Shown: one piece after another, positions 49,720 to 60,477 of the stretch | Position numbering within the stretch: the stretch's first letter is position 1 | Layout: the number at the start of each line of letters is the position of its first letter | From: Methylocystis rosea | GTDB taxonomy: Bacteria; Pseudomonadota; Alphaproteobacteria; Rhizobiales; Beijerinckiaceae | Length of the DNA: 64,000 nt | Direction of reading: 5' to 3' | NCBI RefSeq assembly: GCF_003855495.1 | Contig: NZ_CP034086.1 | Location: 1,711,501-1,775,500 of the forward strand | The notes under the pieces: model-generated | Told to the model about the DNA's origin: nothing | Database searches by the model: none | The model's input: only the letters and a program-made list of their open reading frames with translations | Position numbers and translations under genes: made by a program

Positions 49720-50490
49720 TTACTCGGTCAGGAGGGCGACGCCTTCCTTGCCGATCAGGCGCTGAATGTTCATCAGCAGCTGAAGCACGACGCCGAACAC
49801 GCCGAGCGCCATCCAGCCGAAGAACACGAAGCCCCAATGCAGCGGCGCAACGAACAGTTCTTCCATGAACCAGAACGTGTGGCCCCACTCATTCAGGCCG
49901 ACGTTCGGGATGATCATGAACGGGCCAATCGCCACGATCAGATAGGCAACCGAATAGCCCTTGGAGAAATACGGAAGACGCGTCTTCGCATAGAAGAAGC
50001 CGCCGACCGCGATCACCGAGTAAATCGGGTAGCTCATGTAGAACTCGATGATGTGCGACGGCGTGAAGTCCGTGTCGCGAATCACCGTCATGTGCCAGGT
50101 GCCGTCCTGCTCGGTGAAGAACGACGCGCCCCAGTAAATGGCCGCGGCGTAAACAACAAGCCATTGCACTTCGACAACCAGGCGGCGCATCTCTTCGCGC
50201 GGCGCCAGGTTCGAGAAGTCGCGCGTGCGCGTCTTCCAAAGAAAGCCCGCAAGGCCAATGCCGGAGATCAGCTCAAGCGGAATCTCGGTCCAAAGGATCG
50301 ACATCCAATATGTCTGAAACTCCGGAGCGAACGAATCAAGGCCGGCGCGCCAGCCAAAAACCTGCTCGTAAATCCGGACGACCAGATAGAACCCGTTCAG
50401 AACGGCCAGGCCGATCCACATGCCCTTCAGGTCTACTACAGCTTCCGTGCCAGCAGCAGCGCGGGCTGCTGTGTCAGTCGTTGAGCTCAT
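49720..50490 (-). CDS. pmoC: Particulate methane monooxygenase subunit C (PmoC)
   Basis: 256 residues from ATG 50490 behind GGAGAAGGGT. Membrane subunit holding the proposed active copper sites. D129-x3-H133-x12-H146 (DGTWHMTVIRDTDFTPSH) corresponds to the CuC ligands and N200-x3-H204-x13-H218 (NEWGHTF...LHWG) to the CuD ligands. First gene of pmoCAB; nearly 600 bp of upstream sequence separate it from the phosphoesterase gene on the same strand. Confidence 0.98.
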   Translation of the reverse strand: MSSTTDTAARAAAGTEAVVDLKGMWIGLAVLNGFYLVVRIYEQVFGWRAGLDSFAPEFQTYWMSILWTEIPLELISGIGLAGFLWKTRTRDFSNLAPREEMRRLVVEVQWLVVYAAAIYWGASFFTEQDGTWHMTVIRDTDFTPSHIIEFYMSYPIYSVIAVGGFFYAKTRLPYFSKGYSVAYLIVAIGPFMIIPNVGLNEWGHTFWFMEELFVAPLHWGFVFFGWMALGVFGVVLQLLMNIQRLIGKEGVALLTE

Positions 50491-51084
50491 ACCCTTCTCC
50501 TCCAATGTGCTCCCAGGGAATTGCGCGTGACCGGTATCGCTCCGCCTCCCACAACGGAGCCGCTTCGTCCTCGTTTCGTAAAGCAAAGCGAAAGCGCGTC
50601 TTCTTCTAAAAACACGCAAAACCGCCCTTGTCTGCCGCAGCCTTCCCGAAAACCCCCGGAACGTCCCCCGCCCAAAGGCGAGCAAATCCCCAAAATCCCC
50701 AGAACCCGGCTGCTTGTTGTTATCGGACGAAAACCGACGTCGCCGCCTAAGCCAAAATCCTAAATCCGCCCCTTGAAAGAGCAGACCGTAGACCCAGCTC
50801 AGCGTGCCGCAACATTCCAATAACCCCCAATAATCACAATACCCGTTAGTATAGAGCAAAACAATCTATCGAATAGCCAATGCAACCCTAGTGGATAGTG
50901 TCACAACCACCTGTATGGGTTGGATTGGACTACGGAGGCGCTCCTCATCCTATCCATAATAATCTTTATTATCAGTTGCTTATGCTGTGTGGCGCCATCC
51001 GCAGCAATTTTTTGGCATAACCGTGGCTGTATACGACGGTCTCCTCGCCAGTTGGACAGAGCCGCTTGCGAAATCCGATCGAAC
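50491..51084 (-). promoter_or_regulatory. pmoC upstream region with candidate promoter
   Basis: 594 bp without a credible gene, becoming AT-rich at about 50780-51010. On the minus strand TATACT (50853-50848) is a good -10-like hexamer with only a weak -35 partner; it would give a leader of about 350 bases. ATAC-N6-GTAT overlaps it. The exact start cannot be fixed from sequence. Confidence 0.4.
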
Positions 51085-52521
51085 TCAAGGCGCGACCAGG
51101 GCATTGCGCAGATCCGCCGCCCTCGCGTCGCGCTCCGAAAGCGGCGCAACGCCGAAACGGAGTTCAATCGTGCGCAGCACCGAGAGCGTGTCATAGACGG
51201 TCTTGTCGACGAAGCCCTTCTTGGCGAAGGGAGAAATGATCAGCGTCGGCACGCGGACTCCCGGGCCAAATTGATCGCGTCTCGGCGGCGCGACGTGATC
51301 CCAGAACCCGCCATTTTCATCGGCCGTGATGATGATCAGCATGTCGGCCCAGTTCGGGCTCTTGCGCAGCCGCGCGACGACGTCTGCGACATGAGCGTCG
51401 CCCGCCGCGAGATCGGAATAGTCCGGATGCCCGTTGAAGACGCCCAGCGGCTTGTAGAAGCTGACCTGCGGCAGTTCGCCCTTCTCGATCGCCCGGAAGA
51501 ACTCGTCGGCGTCCTTGAGATGGGCGCGGCCCTCTCGACCTTCGGCGTAATTGGCGAAATAGGCGAACGGCTGATGGTGGGTTTGGAAGGCGTCCGGCTT
51601 GTCCTCATAAGGCTTGAGGCGGCCTTCGATGACATCGCGCCACCCGCCGGCGTACCAGGCCCAAGTTACGTTCTTCTCCGTCAGCCGGTCGCCAATGGTT
51701 GGCGCGTGCGCTGGCGGAAGCCGCTCCTGCGCTTCGGTCTTGTCATGCTTGGAAACCGGGTTTCCTGGCTGCAGCGTGCCGATCGCCTCCAAGTCCATCG
51801 TCAGACGGCCAAACCGCTTATGCCGCGGCGGACCGTCGAGCACGCTTGGCGGTGAATCCTCCTCGCGCTCGCGAATCGTGAGCTCGGCGCCCTGCGAATC
51901 CTTGATCGTCGCGAGCTTTGGCAGGAATTTCTTTCTGGTCGCCTCCACCGGATTGTCGAAGACCGGCGCGCAACCGCAGATCAGGAAGAAATGATTAAGC
52001 ATCGAGCCGCCGAACGCCGCATGGAAAAAATGATCGGCGAGCGTGAATTCCTTGGCGAGCGCCCACTGCTTGAGCTCTGAACCGTCGTAATAGCCCATGA
52101 CGAGCGCGCCTGCGTTTGACGCCTCGACGAAGCGATCCATTTTTCCGCCGTCGATCTGCTCCTGCTCGAGGTAGAAGTCGTGCACCGGATCCATGGTGTG
52201 GCCGTCGATGTCGACGAAGGTCTCGAGGCGAAACGGCGCGTTCGGCAAGCGCCGCGGAAAGCGATCGTCGGCGCGCGGACGCGGCAGCGCCGCGAGCGGC
52301 CGTCCGTCGAAATCAACTTGCGGCGGGTGCTGAGCCGAGTTGATTCCTTCAGCGCCGGGAAAGAGCCCGAACACATGATCGAAGCTGCGATTCTCAGTGA
52401 AGATGACGACGATATGGCCGATTCGGGCGAAAGGATTTTCTTGTTCCTGCGCCGCGGCGCGCGCGCAGGTCGCGGTCGCACAAATGGCGAGCGAAATTAC
52501 GAATCGTCCGACGGCTTTCAT
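51085..52521 (-). CDS. Secreted phospholipase C / acid phosphatase-type phosphoesterase
   Basis: 478 residues from ATG 52521. Signal peptide (LAICATATCARAAA). The catalytic N-terminal motif FTENRSFDHVFG and metal motif ADENGGFWDHV are those of the PF04185 phosphoesterase family (PlcC, AcpA). HDKTEAQERLPP and SHDRDA-type residues lie between. The exact substrate (phospholipid or phosphate monoester) is not determinable. It follows the cytochrome c peroxidase gene on the same strand, and pmoC lies further downstream. Confidence 0.88.
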   Translation of the reverse strand: MKAVGRFVISLAICATATCARAAAQEQENPFARIGHIVVIFTENRSFDHVFGLFPGAEGINSAQHPPQVDFDGRPLAALPRPRADDRFPRRLPNAPFRLETFVDIDGHTMDPVHDFYLEQEQIDGGKMDRFVEASNAGALVMGYYDGSELKQWALAKEFTLADHFFHAAFGGSMLNHFFLICGCAPVFDNPVEATRKKFLPKLATIKDSQGAELTIREREEDSPPSVLDGPPRHKRFGRLTMDLEAIGTLQPGNPVSKHDKTEAQERLPPAHAPTIGDRLTEKNVTWAWYAGGWRDVIEGRLKPYEDKPDAFQTHHQPFAYFANYAEGREGRAHLKDADEFFRAIEKGELPQVSFYKPLGVFNGHPDYSDLAAGDAHVADVVARLRKSPNWADMLIIITADENGGFWDHVAPPRRDQFGPGVRVPTLIISPFAKKGFVDKTVYDTLSVLRTIELRFGVAPLSERDARAADLRNALVAP

Positions 52522-52639
52522 TGACAGGCGACCTCCGCGCGGCGCGGCGCCGCGCGGAGAATTTAATTGGCGACACAGCACGATTTGTGACAGCGCCATC
52601 TGCTTTTTTTGTTTATGCGGACAAATCGCTCGAGCCCGC

Positions 52640-53677
52640 TTACTGGGGAAGCGGCGTGTCCTTGGTGCGCGGCGGCAGCACGGGATAGACCGCCTTGGGC
52701 TGGTCGCCACTCAGCGTTCCCAGAAACGCGACGATCGCCTTGATGTCCGGATCGGAGAGATTTTCGCCAAGCTGGTCTTTGGCCATGAGATCGACCGCCT
52801 CTTCCAGCGTCCAGACAGAGCCGGTGTGGAAGTAAGGCGCCCGCAGCGCCACGTTGCGCAGCGGCGCAGAGCGGAAGACGAAGTCGTCCGCTACGTCATT
52901 GGTGACCTTGGAGCGGCCCTTGTCGGCGACGGGCATGATCTCGACGCCCGGCTTTTGAGCGACGCCGAAGGGGAAATAACCGTTGCCGCCGATGTTGACG
53001 CCGCCGTGACAAGCGGCGCAGCCCTTGTCGATGAAAAGACGCAGTCCTTTTTTCTCAACGTCATTGAGCGCGTTGACGTCGCCCTTCAGGAATTTGTCGA
53101 ATGGCGCATTCGGCGTCGTCAGAGTCGCCTCAAAAGCCTCGATGGCCTTCGCCATGTTGTCGAAACTGACCGGTTTCGGGTCGGCCGGAAAGGCGGCCTT
53201 GAACTCCGCGACATAGGCCGGCATGCTGTTCAGCATCTTTTCGACCTGCGCCGGCGTGTTGTTCATTTCGACGTCGGCCTGGACCGGGCCTTTTGCTTGC
53301 GCCTTAAGGTCGACGGCGCGCCCATCCCAAAATTGCGCGACGTTGAACACGGCGTTGAGAACTGTCGGCGCGCGGCGCGGTCCCTTCGCCCAGCCGTGAC
53401 CGATCGACGTCGGGCCGGCGTCGACGCCGCCGGTTCCGAGATTGTGACAGCTGTTGCAGCTGATGATCTGACTCTTCGAAAGTCGCGGATCGAAAAAGAG
53501 CTTGCCGCCGAGGTCGATCTTGGCGGGCGTGATCTCGTTATTCTTGACGACGCCCGCGACGCTCGCGGCGTCGATCGGCTTGAAGACCGCATTGGCGTCG
53601 GCGCGCAAATCGTCCGCGGCGGCCATGGCCGGCGCCAGCAGAGTCGCTGCGAGCGCGGCGAACCTGGTCAAATACAT
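52640..53677 (-). CDS. Dihaem cytochrome c peroxidase
   Basis: 345 residues with a signal peptide (to about residue 21). Two haem sites: C74-N-S-C-H78 and C220-A-A-C-H224, typical of bacterial CcpA. The loop KGRSKVTNDVADDFVFRSAPLRNVALRAPYFHTGS is the family signature. Reduces hydrogen peroxide with electrons from small cytochromes in the periplasm. Shares a 390-bp divergent region with the MauG-like gene. Confidence 0.93.
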   Translation of the reverse strand: MYLTRFAALAATLLAPAMAAADDLRADANAVFKPIDAASVAGVVKNNEITPAKIDLGGKLFFDPRLSKSQIISCNSCHNLGTGGVDAGPTSIGHGWAKGPRRAPTVLNAVFNVAQFWDGRAVDLKAQAKGPVQADVEMNNTPAQVEKMLNSMPAYVAEFKAAFPADPKPVSFDNMAKAIEAFEATLTTPNAPFDKFLKGDVNALNDVEKKGLRLFIDKGCAACHGGVNIGGNGYFPFGVAQKPGVEIMPVADKGRSKVTNDVADDFVFRSAPLRNVALRAPYFHTGSVWTLEEAVDLMAKDQLGENLSDPDIKAIVAFLGTLSGDQPKAVYPVLPPRTKDTPLPQ

Positions 53678-54069
53678 CCCTTACTCCTGCAGTTGATTTG
53701 CGGAGGCGCTGTTTCGCGTCGCGACGAACGGCCTCTCTGCGGACGTCAGCTACCACAGCCGCGCGGGCGGCGGAAGGGCGCCTGGGGAGGGACCTGTTTA
53801 AAAACAGTCCAGTGTAGCATGAACACGACCTGAAGAGCGTAGCACCAAACCGGAACTCCAAGCACAGGCCAAGCACCCTATCGGGCGGTTTATTGCGCCA
53901 TTCTAATGCAATGCACAATCACTACTCGCCATGACGCAATATTCGTCCGGGGAGTTCTTTGACGGCTGCGCGGAGCGTCACAGCCATGACTTGCCCTGCC
54001 GCTAAAAGCAGAGCAAACTTAATGTGAAAACAAAAGCCGGCGAGAAGCCGAGCGGTCGCGGAGGGGCTC
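53678..54069. promoter_or_regulatory. Divergent promoter region between the two dihaem genes
   Basis: 392 bp holding start signals for both genes; GGAGGGGCTC precedes ATG 54070. CTGTTT-AA-AAACAG (53794-53807) is a perfect palindrome, flanked by GGAC/TCC, and is a candidate operator. Nothing else recognised. Confidence 0.45.
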
Positions 54070-55218
54070 ATGGCGCGCGTTGCTAATGTTTGGAAATCCG
54101 TTGAGACGACGCTTGTTGCGCTTCCGCTGGCGGCGCTGCTCGCCGCCGGCGGTTGGGCGATGGCCGAGCCGCTCGGCCTGCCAAAACTCCCGGTCCCGGC
54201 GGACAATCCGCAGTCGCCGGAAAAGATCGCGCTCGGCGACAAGCTGTTCCATGACGCGCGCTTCTCGATCGACGGCACGGTGAGCTGCTCGACCTGTCAC
54301 AACGACAAAAAAGCGTTCACGGACAGTCCGCTGCGGGTTTCCGAGGGTCACCATAAGTTGACCGGCACGCGCAACGCTCCGTCGGTCATCAACGCGGCCT
54401 ATTACACCTCGCAGTTCTGGGACGGGCGTTCGATCTCGCTGGAAGATCAGTCGCAGCATCCGATGGTCAATCCGGTCGAAATGGGGCTGCCCGATCACGA
54501 GCCGGTGCTCAAGATCGTTCGTGAAGATCCCGGCTATGTCGAGGGCTTCAAGAAGGCGTTCGGCAAGAGCGGCCGAGACGTAACGATGGATGACGTCAAG
54601 AAGGCGATCGCGAGCTTCGAGCGCACGGTCATCTCGGGCGATTCGCCCTTCGACAAGTGGTATTTCGGCGGCGACCGCAACGCCATCAGCGATCAGGCCA
54701 AACGCGGCTTCGACCTTTACGTCGGTCAGGGACGATGCGTGTCCTGCCACGCCATCGAACAGACGCAGGCGCTCTTCACCGACAACAGGTTTCACAATAT
54801 CGGCGTCGGCATTAACCGCATTCAAGGCGACGTGCCGCGTCTCGCCGCTGAATTCCTCAAGGCGAAAGCGGCGGGCGCGTCCGTCGACAAGACGGTGCTC
54901 GCCGATCCGATGGTCTCCGAACTCGGCCGGTTCGCGGTGACGAACTCCTTCGATGAAATCGGCGCGTTCAAGACCACGACTCTGCGCAATATCGCGGTGA
55001 CCGCGCCTTATATGCACGACGGTTCGCTGAAGACGCTGAAGGATGTGGTGAAGCATTATAACGAGGGCGGAAAGAGCCCGGGCGATCCGACGCCGGTCAA
55101 TCCCTATCTCTCGGGCGGCATTCGGCCGCTGGATTTGAAGGATCAGCAGATCGACGACCTCGTCGCGTTTCTAGAGACGCTGACGAGTCCTGCTTATGTG
55201 ACGGCGCAGACAAAATAA
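54070..55218 (+). CDS. MauG-like dihaem cytochrome c protein
   Basis: 382 residues. N-terminal hydrophobic segment (residues 15-32) as signal anchor or peptide. Haem motifs C73-S-T-C-H77 and C223-V-S-C-H227. Longer insertions than CcpA (HPMVNPVEMGLPDHEPV, DNRFHNIGVGINRIQGDVPR) place it in the MauG/TTQ-maturation-like branch. Could be a peroxidase or a protein-modifying enzyme; no methylamine dehydrogenase genes are nearby, so the target is unknown. First gene of a plus-strand group with a metallophosphoesterase and cytochrome c. Confidence 0.88.
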   Translation: MARVANVWKSVETTLVALPLAALLAAGGWAMAEPLGLPKLPVPADNPQSPEKIALGDKLFHDARFSIDGTVSCSTCHNDKKAFTDSPLRVSEGHHKLTGTRNAPSVINAAYYTSQFWDGRSISLEDQSQHPMVNPVEMGLPDHEPVLKIVREDPGYVEGFKKAFGKSGRDVTMDDVKKAIASFERTVISGDSPFDKWYFGGDRNAISDQAKRGFDLYVGQGRCVSCHAIEQTQALFTDNRFHNIGVGINRIQGDVPRLAAEFLKAKAAGASVDKTVLADPMVSELGRFAVTNSFDEIGAFKTTTLRNIAVTAPYMHDGSLKTLKDVVKHYNEGGKSPGDPTPVNPYLSGGIRPLDLKDQQIDDLVAFLETLTSPAYVTAQTK

Positions 55219-55290
55219 CGGCGAGACCAACGCTCAGGAGAAAACAAGCGGCCTCGCCCCGTTAATGCGAAGCCGCGAGGGAGGATAGAA

Positions 55291-56364
55291 ATGACCAGAC
55301 TCATCACCCGACGCAGCGTCATCGCCGCCGGCGCCGCCGCCGGAACGCTCACGACCCTGCCGATCTCCATGGTGCGCCTCGCCTTCGGCGGAACGCGCGA
55401 GGATTTCAGCTTCACCTATATTTCCGATTCGCACATTCAGCAGATCAAAGGCGCGAGCTTCGTGCGCAACTGGGACATGGGCCTGAAGCGCGCCGTCGCC
55501 GAGGCCAATCTCATTACGCCGGAAGCCGATTTCGTGATGTTCGGCGGCGATCTCGCGCAGCTCGGCAAGAAGGAGGAGCTCGACCACGGCGCCGAGATGC
55601 TTTCGCATGTGAAGGGCAAGCTCCACAGCGTCATGGGCGAGCACGACTATTATCTCGACCTCGGCGAATATTGGTCGAAGCTCTATGGCCCGCAGTGGTA
55701 CAGCTTCGATCACAAGGGCGTTCATTTCGTCGTGTTGAATTCGATTCTCACGACGGATGAATGGACGTTTCATCGTTGGCCGACCGCCGAGCAGCGCATG
55801 CTCGAAATGGCCGGACTGGATAATCCCAACGGCTCGCCGTTCATGGTCGGCGAAAAGCAGCGCGCCTGGCTCAAGGACGATCTCGACAAAGTGTCCAAGG
55901 ACACGCCGCTCATCGTCTTCTCGCACTCGCCGCTGCAGAAGATCTATAAGGGCTGGAACTTCTGGACCGACGACGCCGAGCAGGTGCAGGCCTTGTTGCA
56001 GCCGTTCAAGACCGTCAATGTGATCTACGGCCACGTGCACCAGATCCAGTACAATCAGATCGGCAACATCTCCTTCAATGCGGTGATGGCGACGGCCTGG
56101 CCCTGGCCCTACCCCGACACTTATGCGCAGGCCGGCGCGCATGTTCCTGTGCTGACGGTTCCGATGAACCGCGCCGACCCGTTCTTCGAACGCGACGCCA
56201 CTGGCTGGCAGATGATCGACGTCAACTCCGGGCGCATCACCGCGCGTTATCAGCTGTGGGACAATGGCGAGCGCGTCGTCGGCTACGATCCGAAGCTTGG
56301 GAAGCCCGTCGACAAGAAATATCAAGAGGCGATCGTCCGCAAGGCGCCGCAACTCCATTACTAG
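55291..56364 (+). CDS. Exported metallophosphoesterase
   Basis: 357 residues with a Tat-like signal (LITRRSVIAAGAAAG). Calcineurin-type metal motifs: YISDSHIQ, GGDLAQL, GEHDYY, VFSHSPL and YGHVHQIQ. Dimetal phosphoesterase fold, substrate unknown. Starts 73 bp after the MauG-like gene behind GGGAGGATAGAA and is followed by a repeat element, then cytochrome c. Confidence 0.9.
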   Translation: MTRLITRRSVIAAGAAAGTLTTLPISMVRLAFGGTREDFSFTYISDSHIQQIKGASFVRNWDMGLKRAVAEANLITPEADFVMFGGDLAQLGKKEELDHGAEMLSHVKGKLHSVMGEHDYYLDLGEYWSKLYGPQWYSFDHKGVHFVVLNSILTTDEWTFHRWPTAEQRMLEMAGLDNPNGSPFMVGEKQRAWLKDDLDKVSKDTPLIVFSHSPLQKIYKGWNFWTDDAEQVQALLQPFKTVNVIYGHVHQIQYNQIGNISFNAVMATAWPWPYPDTYAQAGAHVPVLTVPMNRADPFFERDATGWQMIDVNSGRITARYQLWDNGERVVGYDPKLGKPVDKKYQEAIVRKAPQLHY

Positions 56365-56373
56365 AGCGCTTCC

Positions 56374-56475
56374 CGATCACAAGGGATCATGTGATCGATA
56401 AGGAATCGCTCAAAACCAAAATGTCGGAGCAGGTTCTCATCGAAAGTCCGTCAACTTTTTTGGAACCTGCTCTAG
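56374..56475. repeat. Palindromic dispersed repeat, copy A
   Basis: Two adjacent inverted repeats: CGATCAC...GTGATCG (about 56374-56397) and GAGCAGGTTC (56427-56436) with GAACCTGCTC (56463-56472). The segment between the second pair is AT-rich (GTCAACTTTTTTG). The same arrangement and wording recur at 58366-58475. It lies between the phosphoesterase and cytochrome c genes. Confidence 0.8.
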
Positions 56476-56491
56476 GTCGAGGAGAATGACC

Positions 56492-56890
<399 letters not shown>

Positions 56891-56997
56891 CCAAATTCGC
56901 GGCCGGCTGGAACCATCTCGCCGGCCGCACGTTTGCATACCGGTTTATTTCAAAGCGCACGCGCCTTTAGCGCGACCGCCAGCAAGAGATTTTGAAG

Positions 56998-58092
56998 ATG
57001 GTTCAGGAACTCATCGATCGTATTTACGAATGCTCCTTCGCGCCGGACATGTGGCCCGACGTGCTCGACGAACTCTCACATCTTGCCGAGGCGCAGGGCG
57101 GCGTGCTCTTCGCGGCGCGCGAAAAAGTCTCCCGCTGGACGGCGTCTCCGGCGATCTGCGAACATGTCGAGAACTTTATGCGCGGGGACTGGCTCAGCAA
57201 CTGCACGCGCGGCGGCAGGCTGTTCAGTCGCCGCCATCCGGGCTTCCTGACCGACGACGACGTCTATACAGCCGAGGAGCTTGAGCGCGATACCAACTAC
57301 AGCGACTTCCTACGCCCGCGTGGGCTGGGATTTAGCGCGGCGACCGCGATTTCGCTGCCGACAGGCGACACCGGCATCATCTGCCTCGAACGTGCGCATA
57401 ACCGCGGACCCATCGAGCCGTCGGTCATTCGTCAGCTTGACGAATTGCGGCCGCACCTTGCGCGCGCCGCCTTCCTCGCCACGCGTCTGCAACTCGAGCG
57501 CGCCCGCGTCGCGGGCGAAACCTTCGCGCTTATCGGCCTCCCGGCGCTCGTTCTTGACGACGACGGGCGCGTGATCTCCGCGAACGACCCGAGCAATGCG
57601 CTGAACAAATACGTCCGCTGGCGCGCCCACGACCGCATATCGCTCGTCGACGCCTCGGCGGACGGGCTGCTGCGTCAGGCGATGGACTCGCTCGACGACG
57701 ATCTCGTCGGGGCGCCGAAATCCTTCGCCGCCCGCGCCGGCGAAGACGAAGGTCCGATGATCGCCAATCTGGTGCCGATCCGCGGCGCGGCGCGCGACAT
57801 TTTCGTGCGTTGCGCGGCCATTCTGGTGATGACGCCGGTGGGCTCGCAACAGGCGCCGGCGATCGAGCTGGTTCAGTCGCTCTACGACCTCACGCCAGCC
57901 GAGGCGCGCGTGGCGCGCGGCCTCGTGGCGTGCAAAACGCTCGAGGAAATCGCCACCGAGCAGTCCGTATCGCGCAACACCGTGCGCACGCATCTACGCG
58001 GCGTGATGGAAAAGACCGGATGCAACCGCCAGGCGGAAGTGGTCGCGCTCCTGGGTGGACTCGCCCCGCTCAACCCGTCGAGGGGCGAATAA
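56998..58092 (+). CDS. LuxR-type transcriptional regulator
   Basis: 364 residues from ATG 56998 (a TTG two codons earlier is in frame). Unassigned N-terminal sensor region, a PAS-like middle (ALIGLPALVLDDDGRVISAND), and a C-terminal LuxR helix-turn-helix (LTPAEARVARGLVAC, EQSVSRNTVRTHLRGVMEKTGCNRQAEV). Same layout as the regulator at 9634-10980. Likely controls the neighbouring cytochrome/peroxidase cluster; the signal is unknown. Confidence 0.85.
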   Translation: MVQELIDRIYECSFAPDMWPDVLDELSHLAEAQGGVLFAAREKVSRWTASPAICEHVENFMRGDWLSNCTRGGRLFSRRHPGFLTDDDVYTAEELERDTNYSDFLRPRGLGFSAATAISLPTGDTGIICLERAHNRGPIEPSVIRQLDELRPHLARAAFLATRLQLERARVAGETFALIGLPALVLDDDGRVISANDPSNALNKYVRWRAHDRISLVDASADGLLRQAMDSLDDDLVGAPKSFAARAGEDEGPMIANLVPIRGAARDIFVRCAAILVMTPVGSQQAPAIELVQSLYDLTPAEARVARGLVACKTLEEIATEQSVSRNTVRTHLRGVMEKTGCNRQAEVVALLGGLAPLNPSRGE

Positions 58093-58120
58093 GCGTCTAC
58101 ATTTGATTTCAAGGAATTGA

Positions 58121-58159
58121 GGGCTGGCCTCATCCGTTTGGATGATGCCGGCCCTTTTG
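58121..58159 (+). terminator. Terminator after the LuxR gene
   Basis: Outer stem GGGCTGGC / GCCGGCCC (one T-G pair) plus inner CATCC/GGATG, followed by TTTT, 29 bp after the stop. Confidence 0.75.
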
Positions 58160-58365
58160 TTTCGTCTTAACGTCTTCTCGAACGTCGGGGGGGCGGACGA
58201 AATTGCCGCGGACGCTTCATTAACTCGGGGTTCGATACTACGCGCTCAATTTTCAGCCTGCCTTTTTGAGCCTGATCCTTTCAGCAGCCCTTTTGAGCTT
58301 AAATTTGGGGGGCCTTCGCGAGGCCCTCTATTCTCCTACGTCAGCTTGAGGGTGCGCCATCAGGG

Positions 58366-58475
58366 TGCTTCCGCCCGATCACATGGTCCATGTGATCGGG
58401 CGGAAGGGCTCGAAAATCAAAATAGTGGAGCAGGTTCTCACCTAAAGTCTGTCAACTTTTTCGGAACCTGCTCTC
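58366..58475. repeat. Palindromic dispersed repeat, copy B
   Basis: An 18-bp perfect inverted repeat with a 3-base loop, CTTCCGCCCGATCACATG (58368-58385) and its complement (58389-58406). GAGCAGGTTC (58428-58437) / GAACCTGCTC (58464-58473) follow. About 60 matching bases are shared with copy A (56374-56475), including the TCAACTTTTT centre. Confidence 0.85.
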
Positions 58476-58479
58476 GGCG

Positions 58480-58654
58480 AATACTTGAGCCACACGTCAA
58501 AAAAAAACGCCGTCATCATCAATTCGCATGACGCGGAAAAGCAATTTTGGTCGTAGTTTTTTTATGAACAGTGAGAGGCGCAAGGAGTTAGACGGGCGCA
58601 AATGCTCTCATTGTTCGCTTATCTGGCGCTCACTTCTCAGGTGATACTTTTACC
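58480..58654. other. Gene-free part of the 58093-58724 spacer
   Basis: AT-richer sequence with an A9 run near 58500 and T7 near 58556. No credible gene on either strand. A 129-codon open frame at 58142-58531 runs through the repeat and has no family features. Confidence 0.5.
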
Positions 58655-58718
58655 AGGATGTTTCCTCCCTTGACTTTTCTCCCACCTTTTAGGGGCCGTT
58701 GCGCGGCCCCTTTTTTTT
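58655..58718 (+). ncRNA. Possible small RNA ending in a strong terminator
   Basis: The terminator GGGGCCG-TTGCG-CGGCCCC followed by eight T (58692-58718) is oriented for plus-strand transcription, but no plus-strand gene lies within 500 bp upstream except the already terminated LuxR gene. The 40 bases before it are pyrimidine-rich with TCCTCCC and TCTCCCACC, able to pair with ribosome sites. TTATCT-N18-GATACT would place a start near 58655. Evidence is the terminator plus the motif only. Confidence 0.4.
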
Positions 58719-58724
58719 GGCGTC

Positions 58725-60308
<1,584 letters not shown>

Positions 60309-60327
60309 TTATTCAGGAGGAAGGCAA

Positions 60328-60477
60328 ATGACAGGAACTCAGTTTGAGAGTCCTGAGGCTGCGCCGGCCTCGTTGGCGCACCGTTTGGCGTATGCGCGGC
60401 CGACAGCCGAGAAAATTTGGTATGCTTTTACGGTAATGATCCGAACGCGAGAAGATTATGCGCCTTATTCAACTTAG
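60328..60477 (+). CDS. Short ORF with strong ribosome site overlapping a cyclase gene
   Basis: 49 codons from ATG 60328, preceded by AGGAGG at 7-base spacing, the best ribosome site in this part of the window. It begins MTGTQFESPEAAPASLAHRL and includes YARPTAEKIWYAF. It ends with TAG at 60475-60477, 20 bases inside the next gene in another frame. Either a small protein or a leader that couples translation of the cyclase. Unrecognised. Confidence 0.45.
   Translation: MTGTQFESPEAAPASLAHRLAYARPTAEKIWYAFTVMIRTREDYAPYST

Noticed and set aside
54070..55218. MbnH identity (methanobactin-linked dihaem protein)
   Set aside because: No MbnP, MbnT or methanobactin precursor is nearby; general MauG-like is as far as the sequence allows.
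58142..58531. 129-codon frame between the LuxR gene and guaB
   Set aside because: Begins inside the LuxR terminator hairpin and runs through the palindromic repeat.
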